From the NCBI RefSeq assembly GCF_020194175.1, contig NZ_JADYVX010000019.1, positions 1 through 64,000 on the forward strand: a stretch of DNA of 64,000 bases, in the 5' to 3' direction. The DNA comes from Bradyrhizobium sp. BRP22. Its GTDB lineage: Bacteria; Pseudomonadota; Alphaproteobacteria; Rhizobiales; Xanthobacteraceae. Made by a program: the position numbers and the translations under genes. Under the pieces are notes generated by a model. The model had not been told where the DNA came from, searched no databases, and worked only from the letters and a program-made list of their open reading frames with translations. Shown here piece after piece: positions 17,182 through 25,783 of the stretch (positions are counted from its first letter, which is position 1; each line of letters opens with the position of its first letter).

Positions 17182-17608
17182 GACTAATTCTCCTCAAACA
17201 GATACGACGCTGACGCTAGCGAACGCTGCCCGGCTCCTACGCAATCGCGGACCCAGGCATTTGCGAGACCTGATCACCAAGATCACCGCCACGCTTGACT
17301 TTCCGGCCGAGCGCGCCAACCGGCTCAAACGCTTCATCGAGATCGCCGTGGCCTATGAGGCCGGTCACCCGGTCAACACCATCGAGCAGCGCCACGGCTG
17401 CACCCGCTCGACGATCCTGAGATACGCGCGCATTGCGGGCCTGCCGAAGCGCCCGAGGCATTTCGACGTCAAAACCCGCCGTCGCGTGATCCGCCTCTAC
17501 AGGGCCAAGCTCCCGGTCGCCGTCATCGCCAAGCGATGCATGGTCTCCACGGCCTATGTCTCGAAAACAGCGACCGAGGAAGGGATCAAGCGCAAGCCGC
17601 AAGGCTAG
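17180..17608 (+). CDS. HTH DNA-binding protein
   Basis: A 142-residue basic protein with two helix-turn-helix-like segments: GHPVNTIEQRHGCTRSTILR, then YARIAGLPKRP, and AKLPVAVIAKRCMVSTAYVS, then KTATEEG. They resemble resolvase/transposase-type HTH or HTH_psq domains. It may regulate the tail module or be a small phage regulator. The start codon lies within the first codon of the divergent gene, so no space is left between them for promoters. Confidence 0.65.
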   Translation: MTNSPQTDTTLTLANAARLLRNRGPRHLRDLITKITATLDFPAERANRLKRFIEIAVAYEAGHPVNTIEQRHGCTRSTILRYARIAGLPKRPRHFDVKTRRRVIRLYRAKLPVAVIAKRCMVSTAYVSKTATEEGIKRKPQG

Positions 17609-17802
17609 GACGTTTTGTCCCCGAACACTTCTTCGACCAGCGCCAGCATCATCGCTGCGGTATCCTTGACGTGGACGAGGCCAAGGCGGGCGCGGTCAAC
17701 GCAGCCGTGCTCGCCGCCGTTTGCGACCTTGAACAGGTTGGCCGCAGCCTCGCGCGCACCCATCAGGATGCCATCGACAACTTCTTGCCTGATGTCGGTC
17801 AT
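17605..17802 (-). CDS. Hypothetical phage protein
   Basis: A 65-residue protein (MTDIRQEVVDGILMGAREAA, then LVEEVFGDKTS) whose stop is convergent with that of the HTH gene. Its ATG overlaps the end of the lysozyme gene as ATGA, so it is translated as the last gene of the minus-strand tail operon. The function is unknown. Confidence 0.55.
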   Translation of the reverse strand: MTDIRQEVVDGILMGAREAAANLFKVANGGEHGCVDRARLGLVHVKDTAAMMLALVEEVFGDKTS

Positions 17803-18581
17803 CGCAGGATGTCCGGTCCGCGCCGCACTTGCCGGCGCAGGCGGAAGCGGCGCCTTGGCAGCTCGCCGTTCACCGTCACCTTGACGGCCACGTTCTCAGG
17901 CGCGGTGATCGCCACATTGACCTCGGCCTCGTCAGGCTCCGGCCTGGGCGGCGGTTTCGGCTGCCCCGCCGGATTGATCCACGCGAGGAATTCGGCCTCG
18001 CTGCCGTTGAAGCGGTCGAGGTCGACATAGCTGTCAGCGATGCCGGGAATTTCCCCGGTCTCCGAATACTGCCAGAGCGCCCATTCCTCATAGGTGCCGC
18101 TCGGCCAGCTGATGTCGTCCTCGCTGCTGGTGTAGTGCGCCAGCCACAGATCGGTGTACTCGGCCAGGAAGTCGTCGCATCCATTGCCGAGCTGCTCCTT
18201 CAGCAGATGGCCCGAATAGATCGTGACCTTGAGATCACGGTCGTAATCGAGCAGCGCCTGGACGGCGTCGCGCAAGGTGTCGAGCGAGCAGCCAGCCTCC
18301 TCATAGTCGATGACCACGCGCTCGCCCGGCACCGGGTCGACGACCGACAGATAGAATTCGGCCTGCGCGCGGCCTTCGCCGGGTTTGAGCCAGAAGTAGG
18401 TTGCGATCGAGAGCCCGGCGGCTAGCGCGTTCGCGCAGTTCTCTGCGCGCGCCGAATCGATGAAGGTGGTGCCCTCGGTGGCCTTGTGGATCACGCCGAG
18501 CACACCGGCCCGCTTGGCCTCGTCGAAGTCCAGATAACCCTGATGGTGTGAGATGTCGATGCAGACCGGGATGTCGCTCAT
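17799..18581 (-). CDS. GH25 muramidase (phage endolysin)
   Basis: A 260-residue glycosyl hydrolase family 25 lysozyme that cleaves the MurNAc-GlcNAc bond in peptidoglycan. VCIDISHHQGYLDFDEAKRA is the start of the barrel (catalytic Asp region), GVLGVIHKATEGTTFIDS is strand 2 with the KATEG motif, and GERVVIDYEEAGC carries the catalytic DxE. YTDLWLAHYTSSEDDISWPS, then YEEWALWQYSETGEIPG, complete the fold. The C-terminal 50 residues (PPPRPEPDEAEV and a beta strand) are an extra tail of unclear role. It lies downstream of the tail fibre in a lysis position. Confidence 0.9.
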   Translation of the reverse strand: MSDIPVCIDISHHQGYLDFDEAKRAGVLGVIHKATEGTTFIDSARAENCANALAAGLSIATYFWLKPGEGRAQAEFYLSVVDPVPGERVVIDYEEAGCSLDTLRDAVQALLDYDRDLKVTIYSGHLLKEQLGNGCDDFLAEYTDLWLAHYTSSEDDISWPSGTYEEWALWQYSETGEIPGIADSYVDLDRFNGSEAEFLAWINPAGQPKPPPRPEPDEAEVNVAITAPENVAVKVTVNGELPRRRFRLRRQVRRGPDILR

Positions 18582-18674
18582 GTCATCACCTGCGTTGGCG
18601 CTGGAAATGGCTATTGAATCCTTCCGGAGGTGCCGCCGGTTGTCGGCGGTGGCGGGCGGCGCGGTTTTTGCCTC

Positions 18675-18908
18675 TCAGTTCTCCTTTGATGTTGGCGACG
18701 GTACGATGCAGCGCTTGGCGAGATCGGCGAGCAATGCATCTTTGCGCAGCGTCGCTTCGCCCAGCGCGTGCATGAAGTTGTGCGCGACGTAACCGCCGCC
18801 GAGCAGAAACAGCACGTTGACGATAACCAGCGCGAGCGCCAGTGGCTGGGACTTCAGGGCTTCGACCGTGCCGCTGGCGACCTTGCCGCCTTCCTCAAGC
18901 GCCCCCAT
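18675..18908 (-). CDS. Small membrane protein, possible holin
   Basis: A 77-residue protein with one hydrophobic segment (LALALVIVNVLFLLGGGYVA). It sits between the GH25 endolysin and the tail-fibre gene, where a holin is expected. It overlaps the fibre gene by 1 nt. A single-span holin is plausible, but no family was recognised. The cytoplasmic tail carries LLADLAKRCIV. Confidence 0.6.
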   Translation of the reverse strand: MGALEEGGKVASGTVEALKSQPLALALVIVNVLFLLGGGYVAHNFMHALGEATLRKDALLADLAKRCIVPSPTSKEN

Positions 18909-20497
18909 TAGGCTGCCAACCTTCCGCCGCCTTTGAGCGCGTCCACTTCAGCTTTCAATTCTTTGATGGCGTTGATCAGTGCGAAGATCAGCGGCGCGGT
19001 GTCAAGTTCGCGCAAATCGGTCACCGGTTGCCCATCGATGTAGGCGGCGCGCTGCTTCACCATCTCAGGCAGCACGGTCTCGACTTCCTGCGCGATCAAT
19101 CCAGCGAACTTTGTCCCGGCAACAGCCGGTTGGTAATGCGGGCTGTTGCGGTAGGGGGGCAGCGACGGCTCTTCGGGAAATTCCTCGAACACCGCCACGC
19201 TCGGGTCGCGCTCGGTGTCGTTGCCCTTGAAGGTGAAATACACCGGATTCAATTGGATGACCGCATCGAGCCCGCGATCGTAGGTCCCGAACACGTTCTT
19301 GATGCGCGAGTCGGAGCTATCGGTCCAAGGTCCACCACCCGGTTTGTAGGCTGGACCGAGATTGATGTAACCGTTGTCGCTTGGCCGCCAATAGCATATC
19401 GATTGTACTGCGCCACCAGCAGCGCTAAAGACGCTACCATATAGGCTGTTGTCAGACCCCATCACGAAACCGCAAGCTCGCGACGGGTTCTGACTGATCA
19501 AAGCACCGCCAATGGCAGCGGAGGTGCTTGCCCATACGTTTCCACTAAATCGGTTGTTCGATAGCTCGAAGCTCGCTGCGATAGTAGTAGTTACCGCCGC
19601 ACCGGCAGCGGCTGAAGCAGTGCTGCGATTGAGCGAGATAGTGCCGCCAGCGGGATCAAATGACATCGTGAACATATAACCGGCGTTCATGGTCCGCCAC
19701 TGCGGAGCACCGGTTAAGTCGACGTAGCCATTGATATCGAACGATGTGCCATTGACGCGAGCCGCTGCCCAAACGCTCGTATTATTCGGCACAGTCGGCA
19801 CTGCGACATTCCCCACCCAAATTTGATTCGAAAAACGAGCATTGCCGCTGGACCGATAAACGGTGAACGGCGCACCAAGCAGCGTGCCAGCATCATCGAA
19901 GCGTTCGATGCTGAACTCGCTGCCAGCATTGCCGCCGGTTTCAGTTTGACTGCCACCCGGGTTGACAGTCCACCGTGTCTTCCCAGCCTTCTTGCCGACA
20001 ATCTGATTGGAGCTGTGCTCAAGAACAAGTTGGCCGCCGTTGATGGCTAGCGTGCCTGTCATGGTATCGCCAGCGGCAGCGACGGCCCTCGACCACGCTG
20101 ACGATTTCCGACCATACATCGCGCCGTCGGTCGGTGCCTCGGGGACAGGACCCGGAGGACCTTGCGGGCCGACTTCGCCTTGCGGTCCCTGAATGCCCTG
20201 CGGTCCCTGTGCGCCGGTATCGCCCTTCGGGCCTTGCGACCCCACATTGCCTTGAGGCCCCGCAACACCCGGCGCGCCTTGCGGCCCCTGATCCCCGGTC
20301 TCACCCTTCGGTCCCTGCGGTCCTGGCGGCCCCGGCTGACCGGGCGGGCCTTGCTCGGCGACCTGGATCACATCCACATCGCTGTCATTCATGATCTCGA
20401 TGTCGGGCAGCGGCTCGGTCAGCACCGTGACGGTGGCGTCGTCGTTCACAACCACCACGGAAAGCGACGGCTCGGAAATGATATCCATGTCGGTCAT
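18908..20497 (-). CDS. Phage tail fibre with collagen-like repeat and S74 chaperone
   Basis: A roughly 529-residue receptor-binding protein. Residues about 50-118 are 23 perfect Gly-X-Y triplets rich in Pro and Gln, a collagen-like trimer. They are followed by beta-rich shaft segments. Near the end, SSDSRIKNVFGTYDRGLDAV, then FAGLIAQEVETVLPEMV, is the S74 intramolecular chaperone domain, which trimerises the fibre and is cleaved off before the Ser of DSRIK. The start was set at MTDMDIISEP because it overlaps the upstream stop as ATGA. The last 60 residues hold a coiled coil (ALINAIKELKAEVDALKGGG). Confidence 0.9.
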   Translation of the reverse strand: MTDMDIISEPSLSVVVVNDDATVTVLTEPLPDIEIMNDSDVDVIQVAEQGPPGQPGPPGPQGPKGETGDQGPQGAPGVAGPQGNVGSQGPKGDTGAQGPQGIQGPQGEVGPQGPPGPVPEAPTDGAMYGRKSSAWSRAVAAAGDTMTGTLAINGGQLVLEHSSNQIVGKKAGKTRWTVNPGGSQTETGGNAGSEFSIERFDDAGTLLGAPFTVYRSSGNARFSNQIWVGNVAVPTVPNNTSVWAAARVNGTSFDINGYVDLTGAPQWRTMNAGYMFTMSFDPAGGTISLNRSTASAAAGAAVTTTIAASFELSNNRFSGNVWASTSAAIGGALISQNPSRACGFVMGSDNSLYGSVFSAAGGAVQSICYWRPSDNGYINLGPAYKPGGGPWTDSSDSRIKNVFGTYDRGLDAVIQLNPVYFTFKGNDTERDPSVAVFEEFPEEPSLPPYRNSPHYQPAVAGTKFAGLIAQEVETVLPEMVKQRAAYIDGQPVTDLRELDTAPLIFALINAIKELKAEVDALKGGGRLAA

Positions 20498-20847
20498 CGC
20501 GATGGCCCCGCTTGATTGGTCAATGTGCCGCGCCACACCGAGGTCTGCTGCGTGCCAGCCGCATCCGTCATGATTAGCGAATGATCGTACTCATCGACCG
20601 GCAGCCGCTCCAATTGCTCTTGGGTGATTAGCACTGTGAAGTTGCCAGCAGCGGGATCTACGATCGCGATTCCTCCCTCGTCGCCATTCGACAGATGCAG
20701 CCACACGGTGACGTCGGCGGCGTTCTTGCGCAGCATCATGCGCAGGCGCGCGCCGGTCAGATCGATCGGGACAAGATCGATCGTCTTGTAGACGAACCTC
20801 CGATAGAAATCGGCATCATTGACCGTTTTGATGTTGACGATGGCCAT
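20494..20847 (-). CDS. Phage tail/baseplate-associated protein
   Basis: A 117-residue beta-rich protein (MAIVNIKTVNDADFYRRFVY, then PIDLTGARLRMMLRKNAADV). It resembles BppU-like or tail-fibre-base N-domains of the Siphoviridae and Mu-like tails by general look only. It overlaps the fibre gene by 4 nt and follows the DUF4376 gene by 3 nt, so it is in the same transcript. It could be a fibre-attachment or head-to-fibre adaptor protein. Confidence 0.6.
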   Translation of the reverse strand: MAIVNIKTVNDADFYRRFVYKTIDLVPIDLTGARLRMMLRKNAADVTVWLHLSNGDEGGIAIVDPAAGNFTVLITQEQLERLPVDEYDHSLIMTDAAGTQQTSVWRGTLTNQAGPSR

Positions 20848-20850
20848 GGC

Positions 20851-21456
20851 TCACGTCTTCCAGCCGATATCCACTTTCCGACTTCGCTCGAGCGTCACGC
20901 CAAAGATGGCATCGATCTGGCCTGTGTCGGTGATGCTGCCATCGTCGACGCCGCTGACTGCCTGGTCGTACATGTCATAAGTCGAGGCAATGAAGGTCGC
21001 CAGCTGGTTATACAGACTGTCGATCGCGGTCGCGTCCAGCGTAACCGTGCTGCGGTCGGGGTTGACCCACTTGACGGTGAACTCCTTGTTCGTGGCGGCC
21101 ACCGAATGATAGCGGTCGAGCAACGTTTGGGTCGCGGGATCAGTGCGGATTTCCGTCAAGCCCGCGATGCCGTTGACCTGCATGCTGCCGACTTCCTTCT
21201 GCGCGCGCACTTCGAACGCATACGCCTTCAGATCGACCCAGATCAGGAACGGCACGAGCACGCGCTGCAGTTCGGCGAGCGTCTGTTCGCCATCGTCGTC
21301 GCGCGGCCACGGCGTCGCAACGTGGCTCTCAAGCCAGGCCAGATAGTCGGGATCATCCGGCTGGATCATCGTCGAGGTCTTGCTGGAGAACAACCTTCCG
21401 TCGTCAGCCAGCCAATACCAATCGTATGGATCATATTCAGCGGTGACTGCGATCAT
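20851..21456 (-). CDS. DUF4376-like tail fibre assembly protein
   Basis: A 201-residue protein. The N-terminal part (IAVTAEYDPYDWYWLADDGR) resembles the start of tail-fibre assembly proteins, and the C-terminal part (SVAATNKEFTVKWVNPDRST, then YNQLATFIAS) is like DUF4376. Such proteins sit next to tail fibres and probably assist assembly. It overlaps the upstream gene by 4 nt. Confidence 0.6.
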   Translation of the reverse strand: MIAVTAEYDPYDWYWLADDGRLFSSKTSTMIQPDDPDYLAWLESHVATPWPRDDDGEQTLAELQRVLVPFLIWVDLKAYAFEVRAQKEVGSMQVNGIAGLTEIRTDPATQTLLDRYHSVAATNKEFTVKWVNPDRSTVTLDATAIDSLYNQLATFIASTYDMYDQAVSGVDDGSITDTGQIDAIFGVTLERSRKVDIGWKT

Positions 21457-22496
21457 ACGTATTGTCCTCCGCTTGAAGTGGTGCCGGCAACAGTGCCGGG
21501 CAGATAGTTGCCGCCAGCGCCACCGGTCACGATGATGGAATTCATCGAGGCATCGTATTTCTTGCCGGTGACGTTGGCGAAACCCGTGATCGAATTATAA
21601 AAGAACCATCCCTGCGAAGTCGTACCGAATAGAGCCCAAGCAATCATCGAGCACGGCACGGCGATGGTGAGGTTCGGCTTATTCAGGCTGTGATGGATGA
21701 CGCGTCCGCCGCTCGCGCCTTCCGCATGGCAGCGCGGAGCATTGCCGCTAATCCTGATCGGTCCCATGACACCGAGCAGGCTGCCGTTATACGCGTACAT
21801 GTGGTTATCGAAACAGAAGCCAAAATCAACCGACCATAGCGTGACCGTAGATGGTCCCCATGTTTCAATGCCGTCACCAACAATCCCCGGTCCATTACTG
21901 GCGGACTGCAATTTGAATCCATTGAAGTGATAGTCACCCACACCAACGACCGCGATGGCTGGACCCTGCGGAGATGCGACAGTGCAATTGGAGGGGGTCG
22001 CGGGGTCGCCCTCCCATATGACGCTGCCAGAACCACCGATCGAGCCGCACACGAGCGGAGCATAGGTCGCTGGCGCAACATTGACCGTGACGTTAAAGCC
22101 ATTCAGATTGAACCGAACAAGGGTGTTCTGCGCCTTCTGCAAAGTCTTAAATGCTTTGGTCGACGACGAGCCATCGTTGGCGTCATCGCCGGTTACCCCA
22201 TTAACCCAATACTCGCGCGGCGCTTGCAGCATGCGCGAGTTCATGATGCCGAAGATGGCCTTGAGCAGCTGCGTCAGGTCGGCATTCGTGGGCGCCTGGC
22301 ACAGCTGAGCGGCATAGTCGCGGTAACCGTGATCGTAAGCCCACTGGATCACGGCGATGATTTCGCGCTGGTCGTACTCGATGGACTCGGCGGGCGGGAT
22401 CGATCCTGCGCGGGCAATCGATGGGTCGCCGTTGACGAAGGGAACGCTATAAAGAACGTCCTCTTCCGGCATGCCGTAGGGCTGATTGTATTTCAT
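21453..22496 (-). CDS. Phage tail protein, parallel beta-helix-like
   Basis: A 347-residue protein. After a tail-like N-terminus (GMPEEDVLYSVPFVNGDPSI, then ADLTQLLKAIFGIMNSRML), REYWVNGVTGDDANDGSSST, then KAFKTLQKAQNTL, starts a right-handed beta-helix of the pectate-lyase/tailspike type. The body has irregular short beta repeats. It is probably a tailspike or a fibre-like receptor-binding protein. The ATG was placed at MKYNQPYG (5-6 codons downstream of the frame start). A hairpin with a T-run just upstream separates it from the baseplate operon. Confidence 0.65.
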   Translation of the reverse strand: MKYNQPYGMPEEDVLYSVPFVNGDPSIARAGSIPPAESIEYDQREIIAVIQWAYDHGYRDYAAQLCQAPTNADLTQLLKAIFGIMNSRMLQAPREYWVNGVTGDDANDGSSSTKAFKTLQKAQNTLVRFNLNGFNVTVNVAPATYAPLVCGSIGGSGSVIWEGDPATPSNCTVASPQGPAIAVVGVGDYHFNGFKLQSASNGPGIVGDGIETWGPSTVTLWSVDFGFCFDNHMYAYNGSLLGVMGPIRISGNAPRCHAEGASGGRVIHHSLNKPNLTIAVPCSMIAWALFGTTSQGWFFYNSITGFANVTGKKYDASMNSIIVTGGAGGNYLPGTVAGTTSSGGQYV

Positions 22497-22512
22497 CGCG
22501 CGTGCTCGCAAC

Positions 22513-22537
22513 AAAAAACCCGGCGTTAGGCCGGCTT
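22513..22537 (-). terminator. Terminator between baseplate and fibre genes
   Basis: On the minus strand, GCCGGC-CTAA-CGCCGGG is followed by six Ts. The 5-bp core stem has one mismatch above it. It lies after the gp48-like gene and before the beta-helix tail gene, dividing the tail genes into two transcripts. Confidence 0.72.
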
Positions 22538-22561
22538 AGGGTGAGACGTCATTCGGCTGTC

Positions 22562-23338
22562 CTACGGCGTGCCCGCCATCGGATCGCTGGGCGTCAGGCC
22601 GGAATAGTCGAAGATGATTTCGGTGTGCCCGGGCTTCCAGCGCGCGAGGATGCATTCGAGGTCCTCGGCGCGGCCGATGCGCAGATGCGGATCGACGCCG
22701 CACTGGCCCGACGTGCAGCGAAACCACTGCAGGCTGATGGTGTGAACGTGCACCGTCCAATAGAAACGGTTCTCAGGCGGGCCGAGGCCGTAGTTCGGCC
22801 ATTCCGACAATTCGCCTTGCGCAATGCGTTCGCCGTTCGGGTTGTAGACCGGCAGATGGCCGCGCACGAACGTGTCCGAGAACATCGGGTTCGTGCCGTC
22901 ACCGTACACCCGATTGTCGCCGCAGCGATCGAGCCCGACCATGAAGGTCCGGAATTCGCTGATGGTGATCGAGTAGCCGAGCTTGGTCGCGAAATCGATG
23001 TAGAACTGCCGCGACTGGGAGCCCAGCATCGTCATGCGCGCCACCAGCGCGATCTGGCGCGCGGCAATGGTCTGGGGCGAGGTGTAGCAAGGGTCCGGCA
23101 GGCCCCAGTTGCGTTCCCAGTCCGGCAGCAATTCCAGCGTCTGGCGCGGATCGCTCTCGCGCTCCAGCAGATCGGCGGCGCGGCCGTCCACATAACCCCA
23201 GTAGTTGCAGAGCCCGTCGCAGGCCTGCCACAGCACGCTGTCGGGCGCGTGCTTCGGCCACGCCTGGCCCTGCGGCAACATGGTCAGGAACGCGTCGCGA
23301 TACTCGTCGCCGGAGCGGCGAACGTGCCGGTCGCTCAC
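22562..23338 (-). CDS. Phage Mu gp48-like (YmfQ/DUF2313) tail protein
   Basis: A 258-residue protein. SGDEYRDAFLTMLPQGQAWP, then DSVLWQACDGLCNYWG, and AADLLERESDPRQTLELLPD, then WERNWGLPDP, are hallmark segments of the DUF2313 (YmfQ/Mu gp48) family. ISLQWFRCTSGQCGVDPHLR follows in the C-terminal half. It is a baseplate-associated tail protein encoded next to gp47 in Mu. It overlaps the gp47-like gene by 4 nt. Confidence 0.9.
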   Translation of the reverse strand: MSDRHVRRSGDEYRDAFLTMLPQGQAWPKHAPDSVLWQACDGLCNYWGYVDGRAADLLERESDPRQTLELLPDWERNWGLPDPCYTSPQTIAARQIALVARMTMLGSQSRQFYIDFATKLGYSITISEFRTFMVGLDRCGDNRVYGDGTNPMFSDTFVRGHLPVYNPNGERIAQGELSEWPNYGLGPPENRFYWTVHVHTISLQWFRCTSGQCGVDPHLRIGRAEDLECILARWKPGHTEIIFDYSGLTPSDPMAGTP

Positions 23339-24465
23339 GCGTCGCTCTCCTGATAGTCGATGGTGCTGAGCACGGCCATGTGACCCGGCGACGGCATCAC
23401 GTAGTCATCGTCGGTGACCAGCTTGAACGACACCACGCTCGGCGCGCTCATGATCGCGTAGTTGACCCAGGCGGCGAAGATCCTTTGTCCCGGTGCGGCC
23501 TCGACCAGCAGCATGTCGCGCAGGCTCTGTTCGATCTCGGCGCGCACTTCCTCAGTGTCGGGCACCAGATCGGCAATCATGATGTCCAAGAACTGCTTGA
23601 TGGGCGCGACGACGTAGCAATCCTTGACCGCGACCGGCCGTTTCTGGTCGAGGTAGTCGGCGACCGCGATGATGTCTTCCTCCTGCGGCCAGCCATCGTC
23701 GTCGGCGCGCAGGTCATCCATCAGGAAGCGCACGGTCACGGTGCCGAGGCCCATCTCGTTTGGCGAGGCCCATGCCCGCGTGACCCCGGGGACGGCGAGC
23801 GCCCATGCCTCGTAGTCGTAGGCGGCACCGCCCATCGGCGGCTGCTGGATGCGGCGCAGGATTCGGGCGCGCAGCTGCTCGTCGGTCTCGGTGTCGGTGC
23901 CGCCGGTCAACGCCACCACGGTGGCGATCTGATTGACGCCCGGGATCGGCGTCACCATCGACAGCGAGCTGCCGGGCGGAAGGTTGCCGAATGACCCGGG
24001 GTCGAGCGCGCGGATGTCGCCTTCGACCGACCCCGAGCTGGAGGTCGTGATGTCGGCGAGCGCCTCGAACGCGACCACGTTGTTCCGCGACTCGGACTCC
24101 GGCGGCATGTTGACGCCGCTCTGCAGCTGGGTGCCAGCCGGAATCACGCTGCCGTTGATGGTGGCGGTAAAGCTCGCCTTGCCGTGGGCCAGCGTCGCCA
24201 TCTTGCGTCCGGTCGAGCCGTCGGCATTGACAAGCCAGATCTGGCCATGGCGATCGAGCCATTCGGTCTCAGCGGTGTCGGGCAACAGCTGCAGCGCCAG
24301 CCAGTCGATGTATTGCAGCGTCAGGTGACAGAGCGCCCCCTGGTTGTCGGACAGCACGCGCAACACACTGTTCGGCACGTTGGCGTCGGCCCCCGGCAGG
24401 GACGCGCGAATGCTGTCCCGCACGAGGCCTCTAACCTCACGCAGGGTTGGCGTTGACCACGGCAT
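23335..24465 (-). CDS. Phage Mu gp47-like baseplate J protein
   Basis: A 376-residue baseplate wedge protein. TLREVRGLVRDSIRASLPGA, then NSVLRVLSDNQGALCHLTLQ, then YIDWLALQLLPDTAETEWLD, then RHG, is the N-terminus typical of baseplate J/gp47. VALTGGTDTETDEQLRARIL, then RRIQQPPMGGAAYDYEAWAL, then VPGVTRAW, holds the conserved E-x-L-R-x-R and YxxWA. It connects the gp46-like and gp48-like proteins in the wedge. The gene sits between those two with minimal gaps, as in Mu. Confidence 0.93.
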   Translation of the reverse strand: MPWSTPTLREVRGLVRDSIRASLPGADANVPNSVLRVLSDNQGALCHLTLQYIDWLALQLLPDTAETEWLDRHGQIWLVNADGSTGRKMATLAHGKASFTATINGSVIPAGTQLQSGVNMPPESESRNNVVAFEALADITTSSSGSVEGDIRALDPGSFGNLPPGSSLSMVTPIPGVNQIATVVALTGGTDTETDEQLRARILRRIQQPPMGGAAYDYEAWALAVPGVTRAWASPNEMGLGTVTVRFLMDDLRADDDGWPQEEDIIAVADYLDQKRPVAVKDCYVVAPIKQFLDIMIADLVPDTEEVRAEIEQSLRDMLLVEAAPGQRIFAAWVNYAIMSAPSVVSFKLVTDDDYVMPSPGHMAVLSTIDYQESDA

Positions 24466-24984
24466 CTATTCCACCATTGCGTCCCAGAGCACGGCGTAGC
24501 GCAGCTCGATCTCGCGAGCGGGGCCGCGATAGATCCGCACCAGCGCGTCGATGCGCTGCTCGGAGACGCGGGTGGCCCAGACGTCAAACCCCGTGCAGAT
24601 TTTGCGGTCGACGAACGGCTGAATGGCCTGGCGGATGTAGTTCTCGACCATCACCATGGTTGAGCCGCGCCGCGACCCAGCGGAGTCGATCTTGCTTCGC
24701 CGTAGCAGCCAAAGCTTCGAGCCGATCGGCCAGCCGTTCCAGAGCAGTTCGGCATCGAGGTCGCCCCACCATCCGCAGCGGTCGGTGGAATCCGGGTCCG
24801 GCAAAATATCGTCGGTCGAGGCGAGCGCGTTGGTGCCGAGCGCAACAATGACGGCGGTCGCCAGCGCCTGGGTGTCATCGAGCGTGCCATCCGGCAACAG
24901 CGCCCAGTCAACCGTGACGGAGTATTTCGGAAACTGGTTGTTCTGTACGAGCCGGATGTCGGGGACGTTGACGCGGCCCGGCAT
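24466..24984 (-). CDS. Phage Mu gp46-like baseplate protein
   Basis: A 172-residue protein. DDTQALATAVIVALGTNALA, then RCGWWGDLDAELLWNGWPIG, then SKLWLLRRSKI, is the GP46 family pattern (GWWGD near the centre). The C-terminal half (ENYIRQAIQPFVDRKICTGF) completes it. In Mu, gp46 joins the wedge between spike and gp47. The gene abuts the gp47-like gene. Confidence 0.9.
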   Translation of the reverse strand: MPGRVNVPDIRLVQNNQFPKYSVTVDWALLPDGTLDDTQALATAVIVALGTNALASTDDILPDPDSTDRCGWWGDLDAELLWNGWPIGSKLWLLRRSKIDSAGSRRGSTMVMVENYIRQAIQPFVDRKICTGFDVWATRVSEQRIDALVRIYRGPAREIELRYAVLWDAMVE

Positions 24985-24987
24985 CGA

Positions 24988-25770
24988 TCACCCGATCCGG
25001 CCGAGACTGTTCGAGCAGGGGCCGTCCAGCGTCACCAGCATGCTGAAACTGTTCTTGCCTGCCTCGCCGCCGACGTAGACCTTCTTGTCGGAATTGACGT
25101 GCACATAGGTCTTGCCGTCATCGAGCATCGAATGAACCTGGTCGCCGGACATGCGGGTCTTGTCCTTGGTGACGTCGATGAAGCGATGGCTGTCCTTGCC
25201 CTTCTTGTAGAGCGCCTCCTGTCCGCGCTTCTGCTGCTGCTGGCCGCTTCCGCCGGAGCCGCCGGAGCCCGCCCGCGTCTGCGCACGACCGCCAGAGCCG
25301 CCGCCTTTCTGCACGCTGTCATTGCTCTCCGAGTCCTCGGGCACGAGCTGCATCCGCACGGTCTTGTTCTGCGGCGCGGACCAGTAGCCGCCGTCCTCGG
25401 TCATGTGGAATTGCTGCTTGTCGCCGCGCCCGCGAAACATCGCGGTGTCGCCCTTCGCCAGCTTGAACATGCGGTGCCGCCGGTCGTCCATCGGCCCCGC
25501 AGCCGGGAATGACCGATTGCCGCCGATGAAGGACATGAAGCATTCGGCGCTGGCGAGCACCTTACCGTTCTCGTCCTTCTCGGCATCGAATACCACGCTG
25601 GTGAAGCCGTAGTTCTGCGCCGCCTCGATCTCCTGGCGCGTCTCGTTGGCCATGAAGTTTCCGCCCATCTCCTGCATCAGCTTGGTGTCGTCCACCTTGT
25701 CGACCACGCTGCGCGCGCCGCCCGAGCTGTAGGCGCGGAACGACGAATTGAGCGGGGTTGCGCGGTGCAT
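24988..25770 (-). CDS. Phage Mu gp45-like baseplate spike
   Basis: A 260-residue protein forming the central puncturing spike of the contractile tail. QNYGFTSVVFDAEKDENGKV, then AECFMSFIGGNRSFPAAGPM, DDRRHRMFKLAKGDTAMF resemble Mu gp45. A disordered linker (GGGSGGRAQTRAGSGGSGGS, then GQQQQKRGQE) divides it, and the end is beta-rich. The family normally carries a metal-binding His pair at the tip, and no clear tip motif is visible here. The gene order P, gp45, gp46 is that of Mu. Confidence 0.85.
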   Translation of the reverse strand: MHRATPLNSSFRAYSSGGARSVVDKVDDTKLMQEMGGNFMANETRQEIEAAQNYGFTSVVFDAEKDENGKVLASAECFMSFIGGNRSFPAAGPMDDRRHRMFKLAKGDTAMFRGRGDKQQFHMTEDGGYWSAPQNKTVRMQLVPEDSESNDSVQKGGGSGGRAQTRAGSGGSGGSGQQQQKRGQEALYKKGKDSHRFIDVTKDKTRMSGDQVHSMLDDGKTYVHVNSDKKVYVGGEAGKNSFSMLVTLDGPCSNSLGRIG

Positions 25771-25783
25771 ATCGCTCCTCCTG

